A DNA stretch of 64,000 nt from Cycas panzhihuaensis (GCA_023213395.1 CM041465.1:180799741-180863740), one strand, 5' to 3'; counted from the stretch's first letter, positions 1 to 10,912 are shown. Translations and numbers: made by a program. The notes: a model not told the origin generated them from the sequence alone.

Positions 1-918
1 CGTTGTGGGCTTAAATTGGCTATTAGATAATGAAAATATGAAGTTGAAGTGATAAAAAATAAGGTAGGTTAATATTTCAAAGTTTTTGTCTTCTTATTGG
101 TTAAACTTGAGTATGAGAGAGCTATAGTAGGTTGTAGAGTTCCACGATACATTCAAAATGACTAGTGGGAGACCTAAAGATAGACACCATACGTGAAAGA
201 TATGGTAAATTCAATTTAGTTACTATTTTTCCTAGTTGTAATCTAGATTGGACTAGCTCAGTCATAATCTAGATTATGACTAACCTGGTCACAATCTCAA
301 TGGCCCATTGTGATCATTATTTTACAAGTGGTGGAAATTAATGACAAAAGTGAAATTTTCTTAACTTTTAGGTTAATGATCTTAAAATTAACTTGGGGGA
401 CATTTATAGCATAAAAATTAGAGGTTGCTAAACCCATTTATTACTTCACAGAGGTGGTAAAGAGACTTTGCTTGCTTAGAAGACCCACAATGGAACAAAG
501 ACTAGTATATAGTTGCAAGTCCCTAAACCTATGGGTTGTAGGTTCATGCACTAGATAGGATTTTGTATTGTCTACATTCAAACTAAATTATGCATAAGTT
601 TTCATTTAGTGCTTACTTCTTTTCTATTTAGTCTCTCTTAGATAGGACCTCATCCAACTAGAGAAGTGATCAATTTGTTATGAGTTGGATTTCACCCCTA
701 ATCATTACACTAATCTTGCACCTGAGGATTGAGCTTGTCTCGTTGTATTCTAAGTGACTTAGTGGTGGGTAATTATCCTAACTACATGTAGTCAAGAGAC
801 TTGAGTTAGTATTATTCAACTCATTAAGAGCAAGTTTATCTTGCCTCCTTCTCCTCTAAGAAGTTTAAGACTATTTGGAGTTAGACATGAGAATCCCTAG
901 GCTTTACATACTTAGGAC
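1..918. other. Unassigned AT-rich sequence left of element A
   Basis: I see no coding frame with a recognisable domain on either strand. The segment around 392-402 (a G-rich purine run followed by CATTTATAGC) resembles the polypurine tract and LTR edge of a gypsy element, so part of this stretch may be an old LTR end. No second copy lies in the window to prove it. It does not match the LTR of element B, although B's LTR continues directly on the other side of element A. Confidence 0.4.
261..280. repeat. Perfect 20-bp palindrome
   Basis: GTCATAATCTAGATTATGAC reads identically on both strands with no spacer. A related half (TAATCTAGATTG) lies about 20 bases upstream. It could form a cruciform or be a chance AT-rich palindrome. 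No function is assigned. Confidence 0.7.
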
Positions 919-1272
919 TATTAACGTAGTAGTTGGTTGTTAAGATACTAAGTTAATGTTAATGCGGTTTAACTAATGGTGATTAGCAAAAATGTGTGAA
1001 ATATTTGGAGGGTCACAACCTTTATAGGGTGACACTTCTTGAAAGAATATATAATCCTTGAGCCCTTGTGTATTCAATGTATCAAATCATTGTGAAGTAA
1101 TCAATGTGATCCAGAAGGATCTTTTGTTGTGGGTTTTTTCTCAAAAGGGTTTCCCATGTAGATCCTATATATTGTGCATCTATATTCTGTGTGTATATTT
1201 TGTTTGCTTAATGTGTATGGTTAAAGATTCTATAGATGGGAACATACATATATGATTTCATATTCTTGAATA
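919..1272 (+). repeat. Element A 5' LTR
   Basis: This 354-bp repeat aligns end to end with 7559-7913, with many substitutions. Both copies share the stretch AATCCTTGAGCCCTTGTGTATTC, preceded by a TATA-like run, TATATAATCC here and TATAAAATCC in the 3' copy, which is the likely U3 promoter and R start. The expected TG...CA ends have decayed to TA...TA. Confidence 0.85.
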
Positions 1273-1284
1273 TGGTATCAGAGA
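1273..1284 (+). other. Element A primer-binding site (initiator-Met tRNA type)
   Basis: TGGTATCAGAGA starts immediately after the LTR. The first 11 bases complement the 3' end of plant initiator-Met tRNA, the usual copia primer for minus-strand DNA synthesis. Confidence 0.9.
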
Positions 1285-2690
1285 TATAGGGTCCTACATA
1301 ACTAAGGCTAAAAATTAGGTGGAGTAGTGAGATCATTGGTTGCTAGGTAAAGTCGTCAAACCTAAGGGAAGTCTTGAGAGTCCATCAACTCCAACAATGT
1401 GCAGAAATAGGCACAACAGATTAGTGGTGGTTGAAGCAGTGAAAATCACTAATCAACGAAGAATAAAGGTCAGTTGCAATGAATATTTAGTCATGTAAGC
1501 CATGAACATAGAAAGAGGTGGATTGTTGGGGGTCATCTAAAACTGGTTAGTAAATAAACATATCATTAGAGCCAATAGAAACACATGCTAATGGAGATCA
1601 AATAATATTGAGGACAACCACAATTTAATACATGTAAGTTAGTATGTTTCTCAACAAAAGCACTATAAATTTCAATGAAAATAAGCTTGTTTTATTATCT
1701 TTTACTATCAAATCTCCTCTTTTATACCTGTAGACATGATTGGATCTAAGTACTGGTGTTTTTCTATCCTATATGAGTGCTAGATTGAGTGTATAGTAGT
1801 AGAAGTCACAGTTATAACATCAAAACCCATTATCATTGAGACATGGAGCCTTTACTTGAGTTTAGACTTTACTTACTGACTATATACTTGGAGTAAGCAT
1901 GTTTAAGGGTAGGCTAGGCTCCATTTATTATGGCTAGCCTAGTTTTTTAGTGTTCTTACCAGTCGTAAGGATGGGAGGAAGGTTGCCAACCTACACTTAT
2001 TGTGCGGCTACCATTCCCCATCATGTGGCTGCCACAACTTGTGTGTGACTATGAGGAGTAAGAAAGAGATAAAATGTCATATGTTTTGATATATTCAAAC
2101 CTTTGAAACCTTAGTTAAAACTTAATACATATGAATAAGTGATTTTTAGCATGTGCATTTAGTAATACAAGCTGTTGATTGACCAAAAAGTTGCAACTCT
2201 TACAATATACCTTTTGGTATATTCTCTTTAACATAACTTTATAAAAGAGCCCTTTTACCATTCATATCATATGATATTTTCATAGTATGAAGTATTCTTA
2301 AGCCATTTTGAGTTTAGATCAAGGACCATTTTTGTGTTTTTAGCTTGAAGATTGTGCCCTACTATTGTGAGAAGAAATTCTCAGTTGTTGGAGTAAAGTC
2401 TTGAATATTTCAAGTGATTTTTTAAGGCTTTTTTGCACACTTTTGAGAATGTTTTGAGGCTATTTGTGAAGGAAGAATAGTCGGTGAGTCACACAGAGCA
2501 TGCATATTTGGTATTTTGTGTAACCTTAGTATGTGTACTTAATCTAGAGGAGACCACAATGGTGCACTTTTATCCAGGAGGTCTTTTAGATAATTTTTTG
2601 GTATTATTTGACTCGTATTAGAGCCTATTTCTCGAGATGGAGTGCATCATGCTAAAAGTTATCCTCAACAATAATAATTTAGTGAGTGAA
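1285..2690 (+). other. Element A long leader with an LTR-like insert (about 1527-2610)
   Basis: No domain-bearing frame occurs here. The interior looks like an LTR of another family. A purine-rich PPT-like run (GAAAGAGGTGGAT) ends at 1526, TGTTGGGGG follows at once, a TATA box in CTTTATAAAAGAGCCC lies near 2240, and CGTATTAGAGCC near 2614 resembles a decayed Met-tRNA primer site just before gag. If correct, the leader contains a second LTR of about 1.08 kb, pointing to a chimeric or rearranged element. No second copy is in the window to test it. Confidence 0.4.
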
Positions 2691-2922
2691 AGGCCAACAT
2701 AGAGCTAATATTAATTATGAATCAACTTTGGGGTATCACTAAGGCAAAGGTGGACATGACTCCACTAGATCATAAAGAGCGAGTCTAACTCAAAGAAAAG
2801 AAATTTATGGCCATGGGATTATTAAAACTATCACTAGCACTAGACTAGAGAGCCTTGGCTCACAATCTCGATGAACTAGATGAAATTTAGATAAAATTAT
2901 GTGATAATTTTGAGGAAAAAAA

Positions 2923-3802
2923 GACGAACAGATATCTTGCTCTGATGTTGGAGTTACTTAATTCATGTATGGAAGATGAGAACAACATCAGTTCTTACCT
3001 GAACAAGATTACAAACTTGAAGAATAAGCTAGAAGAACTAAAATAGAATTCAATCGATGATGTGTTATTATTCACAATAATTACGTTGAAGCTACCTGCT
3101 GCCTTTGCCACTTTTTAGACCATATGTAGTAGAGATGAGGTGATGGAGGCAGAAACTTTTGATGGTCTTAAAAACCTTATTCTAGCAGAGGATATCAAGC
3201 TTAAACATCATGGAATGCTTAGAGGCTTTGAATCAAGTTAGGCCCTAGCCATGAAGACTTAGAGGAAGGAGGTCACTTAGGAGGAGAAGTTCACACAGAG
3301 ATCTAGAGAAAGTTCATAGAAAAAGAAAAAATTCAATGGAAAATATAATTAATGTAAAAAGGATGGTCACAGGGAGAAGAACTATTAGCTCAAAAGATGT
3401 GATAAGTATAAAGTAAGCTAGGATGATAAAGGGAAGAGTATTACTGCTTATTGCATTAGGGCAAAAACCTTATCAATCGAATCTGATTAGAGAGATTATT
3501 AGATTCTTAACTCTAGTGTACAAAAGTATATCTCTTACTAGAACCACAACTTTGATATGATGAATAAAAATCATAGATATGTCAAAGTAGTCCTTGGAGA
3601 TACTTATGTATTATCGATGGAAGGTATCAATGAAGTATCATTGCAGGCAATAAATTCACTAAGGTATACTATATACCCAAGATGCAGTTGAACCTTCTTA
3701 TAGGTCAGGAGATCTACAAACAAGGTATAAAGGTGGAGCTATACCATGATAGATTCCTGATTAAGGATCCGAAATAGAATTTCTCTATCATTGTTACTAG
3801 GA
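2923..3802 (+). repeat. Tandem duplication in element A, copy 1
   Basis: This segment of about 880 bp matches the next segment at a constant offset of 880-883 bases, for example TTGAAGCTA at 3086 and 3966, and ATTGTTACTAG or ATTATTACTAG ending at 3800 and 4680. It runs from mid-gag through the zinc knuckle to the protease C-terminus. It carries stops (TAG) at places where copy 2 has CAG. Confidence 0.85.
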
Positions 3803-4682
3803 TCTTACAAATAGACATCTTACTTTGATGTTGGAGTTATTCATTTCATGTGTGGAAGATAATAACATCAACTCCTACCTAAACAAGATCATAGACTTGA
3901 AGAATAAGTTAGAAGAACTGAAGCAGAATTTGATCAATGATGCATTGTTATTCATGATAATCATGTTGAAGCTATGAGCTACATTTTCCACTTTTCAAAT
4001 AATTTACGGTAGATATGAGGTGATGGAGACAAAGACCTTTGATGGGCTAAAAACTGAATTCTAACGGAGGATGCCAAGCTTAAACATCATGGTATGCTTA
4101 GAGGTTCTAAATCAAGTCAGGGCCTAGCCATGAAGACTTAGAGGAAGGAGGTTGTTAAGGAGGAGAAGATCATATAGAGTTTAGGAGAAAGTTCACAAGA
4201 TAAGAAAAAGTGCAACGAAAAATGTAATTACTGCAAGAAGGATGATCACTGAGAGAAGAATTGTTGGTTCAAAAGATATGACAAACATAAAGTAAGCTAG
4301 GATGATAAAGGAATGAGTGTTGCTGCTTATTACATCAGAGAAAAAGCCTTATCGACTAAGTTAGATCAGAGAGATTATTGGGTGCTTGACTCTAGAGCGT
4401 AGAAGCATATCTCCTACTAGAAGCACAACTTTGATACGATGAATAAAAATCAGAGTGGTATAGAGATTATCCTTAGAGATGCTCATGTTTTGCTAATGGA
4501 ATGTATCAACAAAGTATCCATTGTAGAAGGTAAGTTTACTGGGGTATACTATGTACCCAAGATGTAGTTAAATCTTCTTTCAACCTGGGAAATCTGTAAA
4601 CAAGGCATGAAGGTGGAGCTTTACAATGGTAAATGCCTAATTAAGGATTCGAAGCAGAACTTCTTAGTCATTATTACTAGAA
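3803..4682 (+). repeat. Tandem duplication in element A, copy 2
   Basis: Second copy, directly abutting the first and continuing without a break into the integrase region, so it is the copy in the ancestral position. Divergence between the copies is clearly visible but they align throughout, so the duplication is old. It may predate insertion of this copy. Confidence 0.85.
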
Positions 4683-4739
4683 AAGTTAAAGACAACTTTT
4701 GGGTGTTTGAAAATTTTTAATCTCAAAAAAAGTCTTATG

Positions 4740-5690
4740 CCTTTATCACTAACGTTGATGATGTGAGTAGACTTTGGCATAATTGCTTAGGACACCTTAA
4801 CTATAGAAGCATTGCACTGCTAAAGAGGTTAAAGATGGTGGAAGGATTGCCATCAATTTCTTGCTCAGATGGTGTTTGGAAAAGGTGTATGCATGAGAAG
4901 CGTCACCACTACCCTTTTGCTTGGGAGAATACCTGGAGAGCTAAGGAAACGTTAGAGCTTATATATTCATATATAATGGGTCCTCTCCCAAACCTTTTGA
5001 TATCAAAAACTTGTTATACCCTTGTGTTTGTAGATGATTACACCAAGAAGGTCTAGGTTTACTTTGTAAAAAACAAGTTAGATGTGTTCGATCGCTTTCA
5101 TGACTAGAAAGTGATGGTAGAAAATGAATGTGATAAGAAGATTAAATCTTTAAGAAGTGATAAGATAAGGAATATGACAACCATATGTTTAATTAATTCT
5201 ATTGTGATTATGGTATAAAGCAAGAATTTATAGTCTTGTACACTCCATAATAGAATAGAGTTGTTGAAAGAAAGAACCCTACCATGATGGAGATGGCGAG
5301 GTGTATAGTGCACATTAAAAATCTACCATTGATGTTTTGGGTAGAGGCTATGGCAACTGCTGTGTATATTCTAAATCAAGTACCCACTTAAACAATTCGA
5401 AGCATGACCCCCGACGAGAAATAGACTAGTCAAAATCCTATTATTAGACATTTAAAAACTTTTAAGTATATTAAATATGCCTACATCCCCGATGATACTA
5501 GTAAGAAGTTGGATCAAAAGAGTCTAAAGTGCATATTCATGGGGTATTATGATTAGAATAAAGCTTACAAATTATGGGATCCATAGGGAAAGAAGAGTGT
5601 AGTTAGTTAGGATATAAAATTTGATGAGTCGTCAATGTATTGTGCTAAAAGATCATCAAAGGAGCCTTTTTACCCCTTACTTCTCCCATT
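4740..5690 (+). pseudogene. Element A integrase (decayed)
   Basis: The pre-integrase zinc region reads LWHNCLGHLNYRS near 4770, followed by the core domain (FVDDYTKKV, 5026-5053) and the C-terminal part (LKCIFMGY near 5525) leading into the usual KLWDP box. Integrase joins element cDNA to host DNA. Catalytic positions are gone: the expected HSD is YSY near 4960, and the RSDNG-type motif is RSDKI near 5155. Several stops and a frameshift near 5210 confirm a dead gene. Copia integrase lies before RT, as here. Confidence 0.85.
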
Positions 5691-5954
5691 CTTAGATTCA
5701 TCAAGTAAAGAGGACAATAAGCCAATCATTGGAACACCTAAGGAAGTAGGACCAAGTGGGATGAGTAATAGTGAGGAGACATTATAAGAAGAAGTACCTC
5801 TAGCAATGGGTCCTTCTATTCCTTTATGGGTAAGGAAAACTATCGAAGATTCTGGTGTAGCAATGTAAACCTTGACTGATGATAGAAGAATAAGAAGTCA
5901 GCATGCTAGTTGAACTCTGCTGGTAGAGACCAACAACTCCAATTATCTTAATTC

Positions 5955-7470
5955 ATTTGAAGAGGAAAAAGGAGATCCATGTTGGAAAGCTGCAATGGAG
6001 GAAGAGTATAATTCACTGATGAAGAACGATACGTGGGATTTAGTTCTTCTTACCTAAATAAAGAACCTTGTTAGATGTAAGTGGGTCTATAAGATGAAGT
6101 TCTGTTCCAATGGAAAGGTGGATAAGTACAAGGCCAGACTTATCACTTAAAGTTTCAATAAAAAAGATGAAATTAACTATGAGGAGATATTTGCACCAAT
6201 CTCTAGAATGACAATGATCTGATTGATCATTTCCTTAGTAGCTGCTTACATTTGGGAGTTATACCAGATGGACTCCAAGTCTTTGTTCCTTAATAAAGAT
6301 CTAAAGGAGGAGATATATATGCCGTAACTTGTAGGATTCGTTGAGGAGGGCCAAGAGCATCTTATTTATCAATTAAAGAAATCAATCTATAGCCTGAAAC
6401 AAGTACCCCATGCTTGGTATCAGAAAATGGATGCTAAGTTAAAAGATGAAGGTTTTGAGATTTCTGAACTTGACTCGAATTTGTATGTGAAAAGGAAGGG
6501 GACTTTAATAGTTGCTTGTGTGATATATGTGGATGATTTAATCATTGATGATAACTATGGCAAGACTATAGTAGAAGCCAAGTGCAATTTAAGAATTTTT
6601 TTTGACATGATAGATCTCAAGAGACTTCATTATTTCTTAGGCATTCAAATTAAGGAGATGGATGATAGGATCATGTTGCTGCAATTACAATATGTGAAGA
6701 ACCTACTAGATAAGTTTGGAATGTAGAATTGCAACACCATCTGTAAAAGGTGCAAGGTTGCAAAAAGATATGGCCAAACCATCTTAGATGGAATGAAGTA
6801 TCACCAATTAGTAGGAAGTTGATTAACTTGACTCATACCAAGCTATATATCACATACACTATTGGATTGGTTTCCCGCTACATAAAAAATCCTTAGGAGC
6901 CTCATTTGGTTGTAGTTAAGTGGATTCTGTAATACCTTAAGGGAATAATCAATCTTAGTCTTGAATACCATTAAGGTTAGGAGATAAGGTTGCATAGCTA
7001 CACTTATGCTAATTAGAGAGGAGACTCAGATGATTAGAAGTCCACTACTTATTACCTATTTATTATTGGTAACAGATTTATTTTGTTGCATTTGAAGAAG
7101 CAACAAATAGTGGGGTTGTCTTCTACAAAGGTAAAATATCAAGGACTCAGTACGGGTGCAAAGGAAGTAGTATGGTTGCAAGGTCTTTTGGAGTTTCTTA
7201 GAGTTTCTAATAGACATCTAATTATCTTTGTTAATAATTAGAGTACCATTCACCTATCCTACAATCTAGAGTTTCATGTGTGTATGAAGTATATTAAGAT
7301 TCAGTACCATTACATATGTGAATAGATCAAGTCAAAGAAGTTGCAAGTCGACTACTATTTGAGTGAATTCTATCCTGCAGATGTGTTTATCAAGCCACTT
7401 ACTGAAGATCAATTGATAAAGATGTGTACCAGATTAGGACTCGCTGATGTTATCTTTAAGGGGGGATGTA
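5955..7470 (+). pseudogene. Element A reverse transcriptase and RNase H (decayed)
   Basis: RT begins with a WKAAMEEE box at about 5978 and continues through KARLI, YEEIFAPIS and the FLN-DLKEEIYMP box. The catalytic YVDD is intact at 6526-6537, inside a 99-codon open stretch (6427-6726) that ends in LLDKFGM. RNase H follows, weakly preserved, from about 6820 (YHQLVGS) to about 7460 (LGLADV). Together they would copy genomic RNA into DNA. Stops at expected glutamine codons (for example TAG in place of CAG) and one frameshift after 6726 inactivate it. Confidence 0.9.
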
Positions 7471-7548
7471 TCGACAAGGATAAAGAAGTTGTAGGATAGT
7501 CCCATCCTTTATGATAACACAATTGCTATGGGTTTTCCACATTCACAT

Positions 7549-7558
7549 TAAGGGGGGA
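7549..7558 (+). other. Element A polypurine tract
   Basis: TAAGGGGGGA lies immediately before the 3' LTR. This is the RNase H-resistant primer for plus-strand DNA synthesis. Confidence 0.85.
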
Positions 7559-7913
7559 TATTAATATGGTAATTATTTATTAAGCCACTAAGTTAATGTT
7601 AATATGGTTTAATTAAGGTGATTATGCAAAAATGTGGGAGTTATTCAGAGGGTTACAACTTTATTTGGGTAATACCTCTTGGAAGAGTATAAAATCCTTG
7701 AGCCCTTGTGTATTCATTCTATCAAATTATTGTGGAATAATAAATGTGATCTAGAAGGATCTTCGGTGGTGGGTTTTTTCTCGAAAAAATTTTCCCATAT
7801 AAATCATGTGTACTATGCATTTATATTCTATGTGTATGCATTTGTTGCTTATTGTGTATGGTTAAAGATTCTATAGATGAGAACATACCTATATGATTTC
7901 ATGTTCCCAAACA
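7559..7913 (+). repeat. Element A 3' LTR
   Basis: A 355-bp repeat matching 919-1272. It keeps the terminal CA (7912-7913) that the 5' copy has lost. The following bases CTCTCCC are already LTR sequence of element B. Confidence 0.85.
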
Positions 7914-8233
7914 CTCTCCCTTTCATATATTCTATACTATCTTGAATAAAAAATTTATTTGATTGGGTATAGCTGTTATATGCTTTAATTTAGTTAAATT
8001 TTTACTTTTATGTTCATACCTAATATTTGTATTTATCAACATGATTTTTATTTATTTTACATATAGATACATGTTATACACTATACATATTATCTGAAGG
8101 TTCCCTCAGTAACAAATTAATTCTAACTTATCCCAAATTTTTAATGTAAATTTCTTGAGAACACTACACATACTAGTTTTTTGTGCTTTTTTATTTATCA
8201 GTTACTATAAAGGCACAAAAAATATAGGTAATA
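7914..8233 (+). repeat. Element B 5' LTR, first 18 bases missing
   Basis: CTCTCCCTTTCATATATTC aligns with 22302 onward in the 3' LTR, and the match runs to TAGGTAATA at 8233 (22690 in the other copy). An internal stretch of about 65 bp present in the 3' copy is missing here. The expected first 18 bases should precede element A's left LTR if A inserted here, but they are not at 901-918. Confidence 0.85.
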
Positions 8234-8407
8234 GTCTTGGTGACCATACTAAGAAGGCCTCCTTTCCAACCTTTTACTTATTTATTTTATTTATGCATCA
8301 AGTCTCTCCCCATCTTTAACACCCACATAGTATAGTTGGCTCTTTCAATTTAGATCCTTTTAGAGAACCATATGCCTACCAAGAGAAGTCTTAGGGCTTA
8401 GAAGAAG
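8192..8407 (+). repeat. 216-bp direct repeat, copy 1 (element B LTR end plus leader)
   Basis: Starts TATTTATCAGTTACT and ends CTTAGAAGAAG. By eye only about six mismatches separate it from 8674-8889, far fewer than separate B's LTRs. The unit straddles the 3' end of the LTR and the start of the leader. Confidence 0.9.
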
Positions 8408-8673
8408 TGTTAGGATTAGTAATGTAACAAGCATATCAAACCCTAATGGTAAGCAACAAAAAGATGAAGTATATACAGAATAGACACCATGTTGGAGAAT
8501 TGACCAAAACTCAATTATGAATAAATAAGAGTACATACTTATAGTACAACCTCACCACTAGAGAGAGAACCCCATTGGACTACTTAGAGGTGGCACACAT
8601 ATCAAGGTGGCCCACAACTCTAATATAAAATACAAAGTATAGAGAGAGTTTACATAGGGCTAATGGAATTAAG
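8408..8673. other. 266-bp segment between the two direct repeats
   Basis: Non-coding sequence beginning TGTTAGGATTAG, with no match elsewhere in the window that I can see. It breaks the continuity of B's leader. It could be the remnant of an insertion, or sequence captured when the flanking 216-bp unit was duplicated. Confidence 0.5.
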
Positions 8674-8889
8674 TATTTATCAGTTACTATAAAGGCACAA
8701 AAGATATAGGTAATAGTCTTGGTGACCATACTAAGAAGGCCTCCTTTCCAACTTTTTACTTATTTCTTTTATTTATGCATCAAGTCTCTCCCCATCTTTA
8801 ACACTCACATAGTATAGTTAGCTCTTTCAATTTAGATCCTTTTAGAGAACCATATGCCTACCAAGAGAAGGCTTAGGGCTTAGAAGAAG
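8674..8889 (+). repeat. 216-bp direct repeat, copy 2
   Basis: Near-identical to 8192-8407 and continuous with the rest of the element B leader, so it is likely the ancestral position of the 3' side of the unit. Confidence 0.9.
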
Positions 8890-9139
8890 AACCTCTTTAC
8901 TCCCATTTTAAGATAAAGCCTAAGGATATTTTAGGTCCATTGATCTACTTTCCAAAGTATAAAATTAAAAGAAACCAGACACTTCAACTCGAAAGACCTT
9001 TCTGTTACTAAGAGAGAGAGCTTCATTCAGAGATGAGAAATTAAAGTGCTTATAGGAACTTAGAATAGTAGAGGAAAGACAGCCTTCCCTTGTTACAAGG
9101 AAGTCTAATAAACCTTATAGATGACTTACATGACATCCT
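8890..9139 (+). other. Element B leader
   Basis: Non-coding sequence between the duplicated LTR/leader unit and gag. A plausible primer-binding site would lie just after 8233 (TTGGTGACC at 8238 and its repeat copy at 8720), but I cannot match it confidently to a tRNA. Confidence 0.5.
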
Positions 9140-9700
9140 GGATAAAGCATAGGTCACCATACCCAAGTTTAGTATAGAAAAGTCTCACTTAACTAGTGAA
9201 CAACATATTAAGGCCTTCTTAAACAAATCTAACAAAATCAATATTTATTGTCCTAGCATTATAGTTCAACTACTTATTCACATGCTTGAGGGTGAAGCTT
9301 CTTGATGGTACCAATCCTTGCCTAATGCCTCCATCTATAGATGGAAGTAACTAATGAAGGTTTTCAAGGTCAAATAGTTTTTGAAAAAGACTATAGCTAC
9401 ATTACTTAAAGAGTTCTATGATATTAAGAAATGAGCCAAATAATATTCCCAAGAATACATCGAGAATTTGTCTAAGCTCCTCAAAAGAATTAATCTTAAC
9501 TTTTAATTGATAAAGGATTGTCTAATTAAATGGTACATTAAGGGCCTAGATAATGGAATTAGGCTACTTATATTCCATAAGTTGTTATGTGACCTTGAGG
9601 AAGTTGTAAGTTTATACTTGAAAATTAAATCAATAAAAGCCCAATATGGATTGACATCTTCTTCCTAAGGAGATGTCCTACCTTCTAAAATAAAAAGGAA
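9140..9700 (+). pseudogene. Element B gag (decayed)
   Basis: Reading through stops gives a retrotransposon gag domain: an N-terminal helix followed by the LLIHMLEGEAS-WYQSLP box (near 9275-9325), in which the tryptophan-tyrosine pair is typical of gypsy capsids, then a segment ending LPSS-like near 9665. Gag would form the particle. At least six stops fall in this frame, most at expected glutamine or tryptophan positions. The start codon is not identifiable. Confidence 0.7.
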
Positions 9701-10435
9701 AAATGTGGTCCTTAAGACTACTCCAACTGTATTATCCAAAATGGATCCTCATATATATGTAGTATATAAAATAATCTAGAATAGAAGATGCTTAAAGGTA
9801 AGGATATTCAAAATCAATAACTAGAAATTATCCTAAAGGTACTAGAAGAAGAAGTTCCTCTTATAAACATTGAGGATATATTTCTAGATGATTTGGTCGA
9901 TGAGGCATTTGTTAGATACAAAGACTTATCTCTCAATGAACCTATCCTGGAAGGATCAACTTTGTGTACCCAATTTCCTTTCCTATATCTAAAGATGCCT
10001 AACTTTGAAGAGGAATAGAATCCTAAATGGGCATACAAAGGGGCAGTTGGAGTTACTTAAGCTCAAGCTACTTGAACTGCTCAAGATCCTAATCAAGGAT
10101 ATTAGAATAATATTTCCCTAAGACCACCCATCAATACACTTCTTAATTCTAGTAACCTTCTTAAGAATGGGCCTCCTAGGAAATTTTTAAATACTTAAGG
10201 TTCCTATATTATAATCCTAGTCTCCTTTCAAATAAACCTTTTAAGGAATAAGATTTCATGAACGATTTAGCTAGGTATCCAGCTAATATTAACATTGCCT
10301 AAGTCCTCACTCTTCTTAACCAAAGTGCTAAGATGATTTATCCTTTAAAAAATAAGGAGCAAATACTAAAGGCCCCCATATTAAGAATCCATATGGTAAT
10401 TATATCTATGGTTGAAAGTTGTCCTCTTCTATCCT
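9701..10435 (+). other. Element B gag-protease linker
   Basis: Fragmentary acidic coding potential (EEEVPLINIEDIFLDDL-like near 9846-9896) between gag and protease. No zinc knuckle is recognisable. The frame is too broken to define a product. Confidence 0.4.
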
Positions 10436-10830
10436 TGTCAAATCTTGATCCATTTTATATTTCACTCAGGATACATGATATATATATTTTGCATAACTTC
10501 GTTATAAACTCTAGAGCAATGTATAACCTAATGTCTTATGCCATCATGAAAACTCTAAATTTAGAATGTGTTGAATTAGTCTAATATGTTCATGGTTTTG
10601 ATGGTGAATCTACTACCATAATTAAAATCATTAAGGATTTGGTGGTAAATGTAGTTGTCAATCCTTAAGTAGTTGATGTTATCAAAATAGTGATGGTTAA
10701 TGTAAAACCCTTTTATGGTATGCTCTTAGATAGACAATATTTTATAAATATTAGTATTGTACTTAATACCTACATGTCCATCATCACTTTTCCCATTGGA
10801 AAAGATTTAGTTTAGATCTCATGAGAGGAC
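10436..10830 (+). pseudogene. Element B aspartic protease (decayed)
   Basis: A retropepsin-like fold can be followed. The flap side contains VINSRAMYNLMSYAIMKTL (about 10500-10555), where gypsy proteases have the catalytic D-[ST/N]-GA motif and the ICP-type serine loop. The second half contains FYGMLLDRQY (near 10710), matching the ILGRDW-type box of the family. The catalytic aspartate reads asparagine, so it is dead. Copia element C interrupts B about 80 bases downstream. Confidence 0.65.
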
Positions 10831-10907
10831 CGACTATAAAGACATATTGAATACCTTAGAGAGGATACATCAAAGTGCCCATTTGATCCTTTTGGATTAG
10901 GAACCTA

Positions 10908-10912
10908 TATAG
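10908..10912. other. Target-site duplication of element C, left copy (TATAG)
   Basis: TATAG directly before C's left LTR equals TATAG at 16279-16283. This exact match fixes C's boundaries and shows B was continuous before C inserted. Confidence 0.9.

Larger units (their letters stand above)
2717..4690 (+). pseudogene. Element A gag and protease, internally duplicated
   Basis: The copia gag (UBN2-type) begins near 2717, with residues such as NQLWGITKAKVDMTPLD. The helix-rich core, the zinc knuckle and the protease follow, and then the stretch from mid-gag to the protease is repeated. The second zinc knuckle (4223-4264) keeps all CX2CX4HX4C ligands with one stop inside. The first (about 3347-3388) has lost cysteines. 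The protease active site reads DSRA (4388-4399) instead of the usual DSGA. Gag would package RNA and the protease would mature the polyprotein. Many in-frame stops make it non-functional. Confidence 0.85.
919..7913 (+). mobile_element. Element A: Ty1/copia retrotransposon, full length but decayed
   Basis: Two related terminal repeats (919-1272 and 7559-7913) bound an interior with a primer-binding site directly after the left LTR, then gag, protease, integrase, RT and RNase H in copia order, and a purine tract directly before the right LTR. This order (integrase before RT) is diagnostic of Ty1/copia. The interior is unusual in having a 1.4-kb leader and an 880-bp tandem duplication of gag-protease. 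No target-site duplication is visible: the 5 bases before are AGGAC and those after are CTCTC. Its right edge joins the 5' LTR of element B 18 bases from that LTR's expected start. Confidence 0.9.

Noticed and set aside
8408-8673. MITE or short LTR insertion between the 216-bp repeats
   Set aside because: No terminal inverted repeats or short target duplication found. The 216-bp flanking repeat is far too long for a transposase-generated duplication.
9814-10038. 74-codon minus-strand frame
   Set aside because: No domain. It overlaps the gag-protease linker of element B read on the plus strand.
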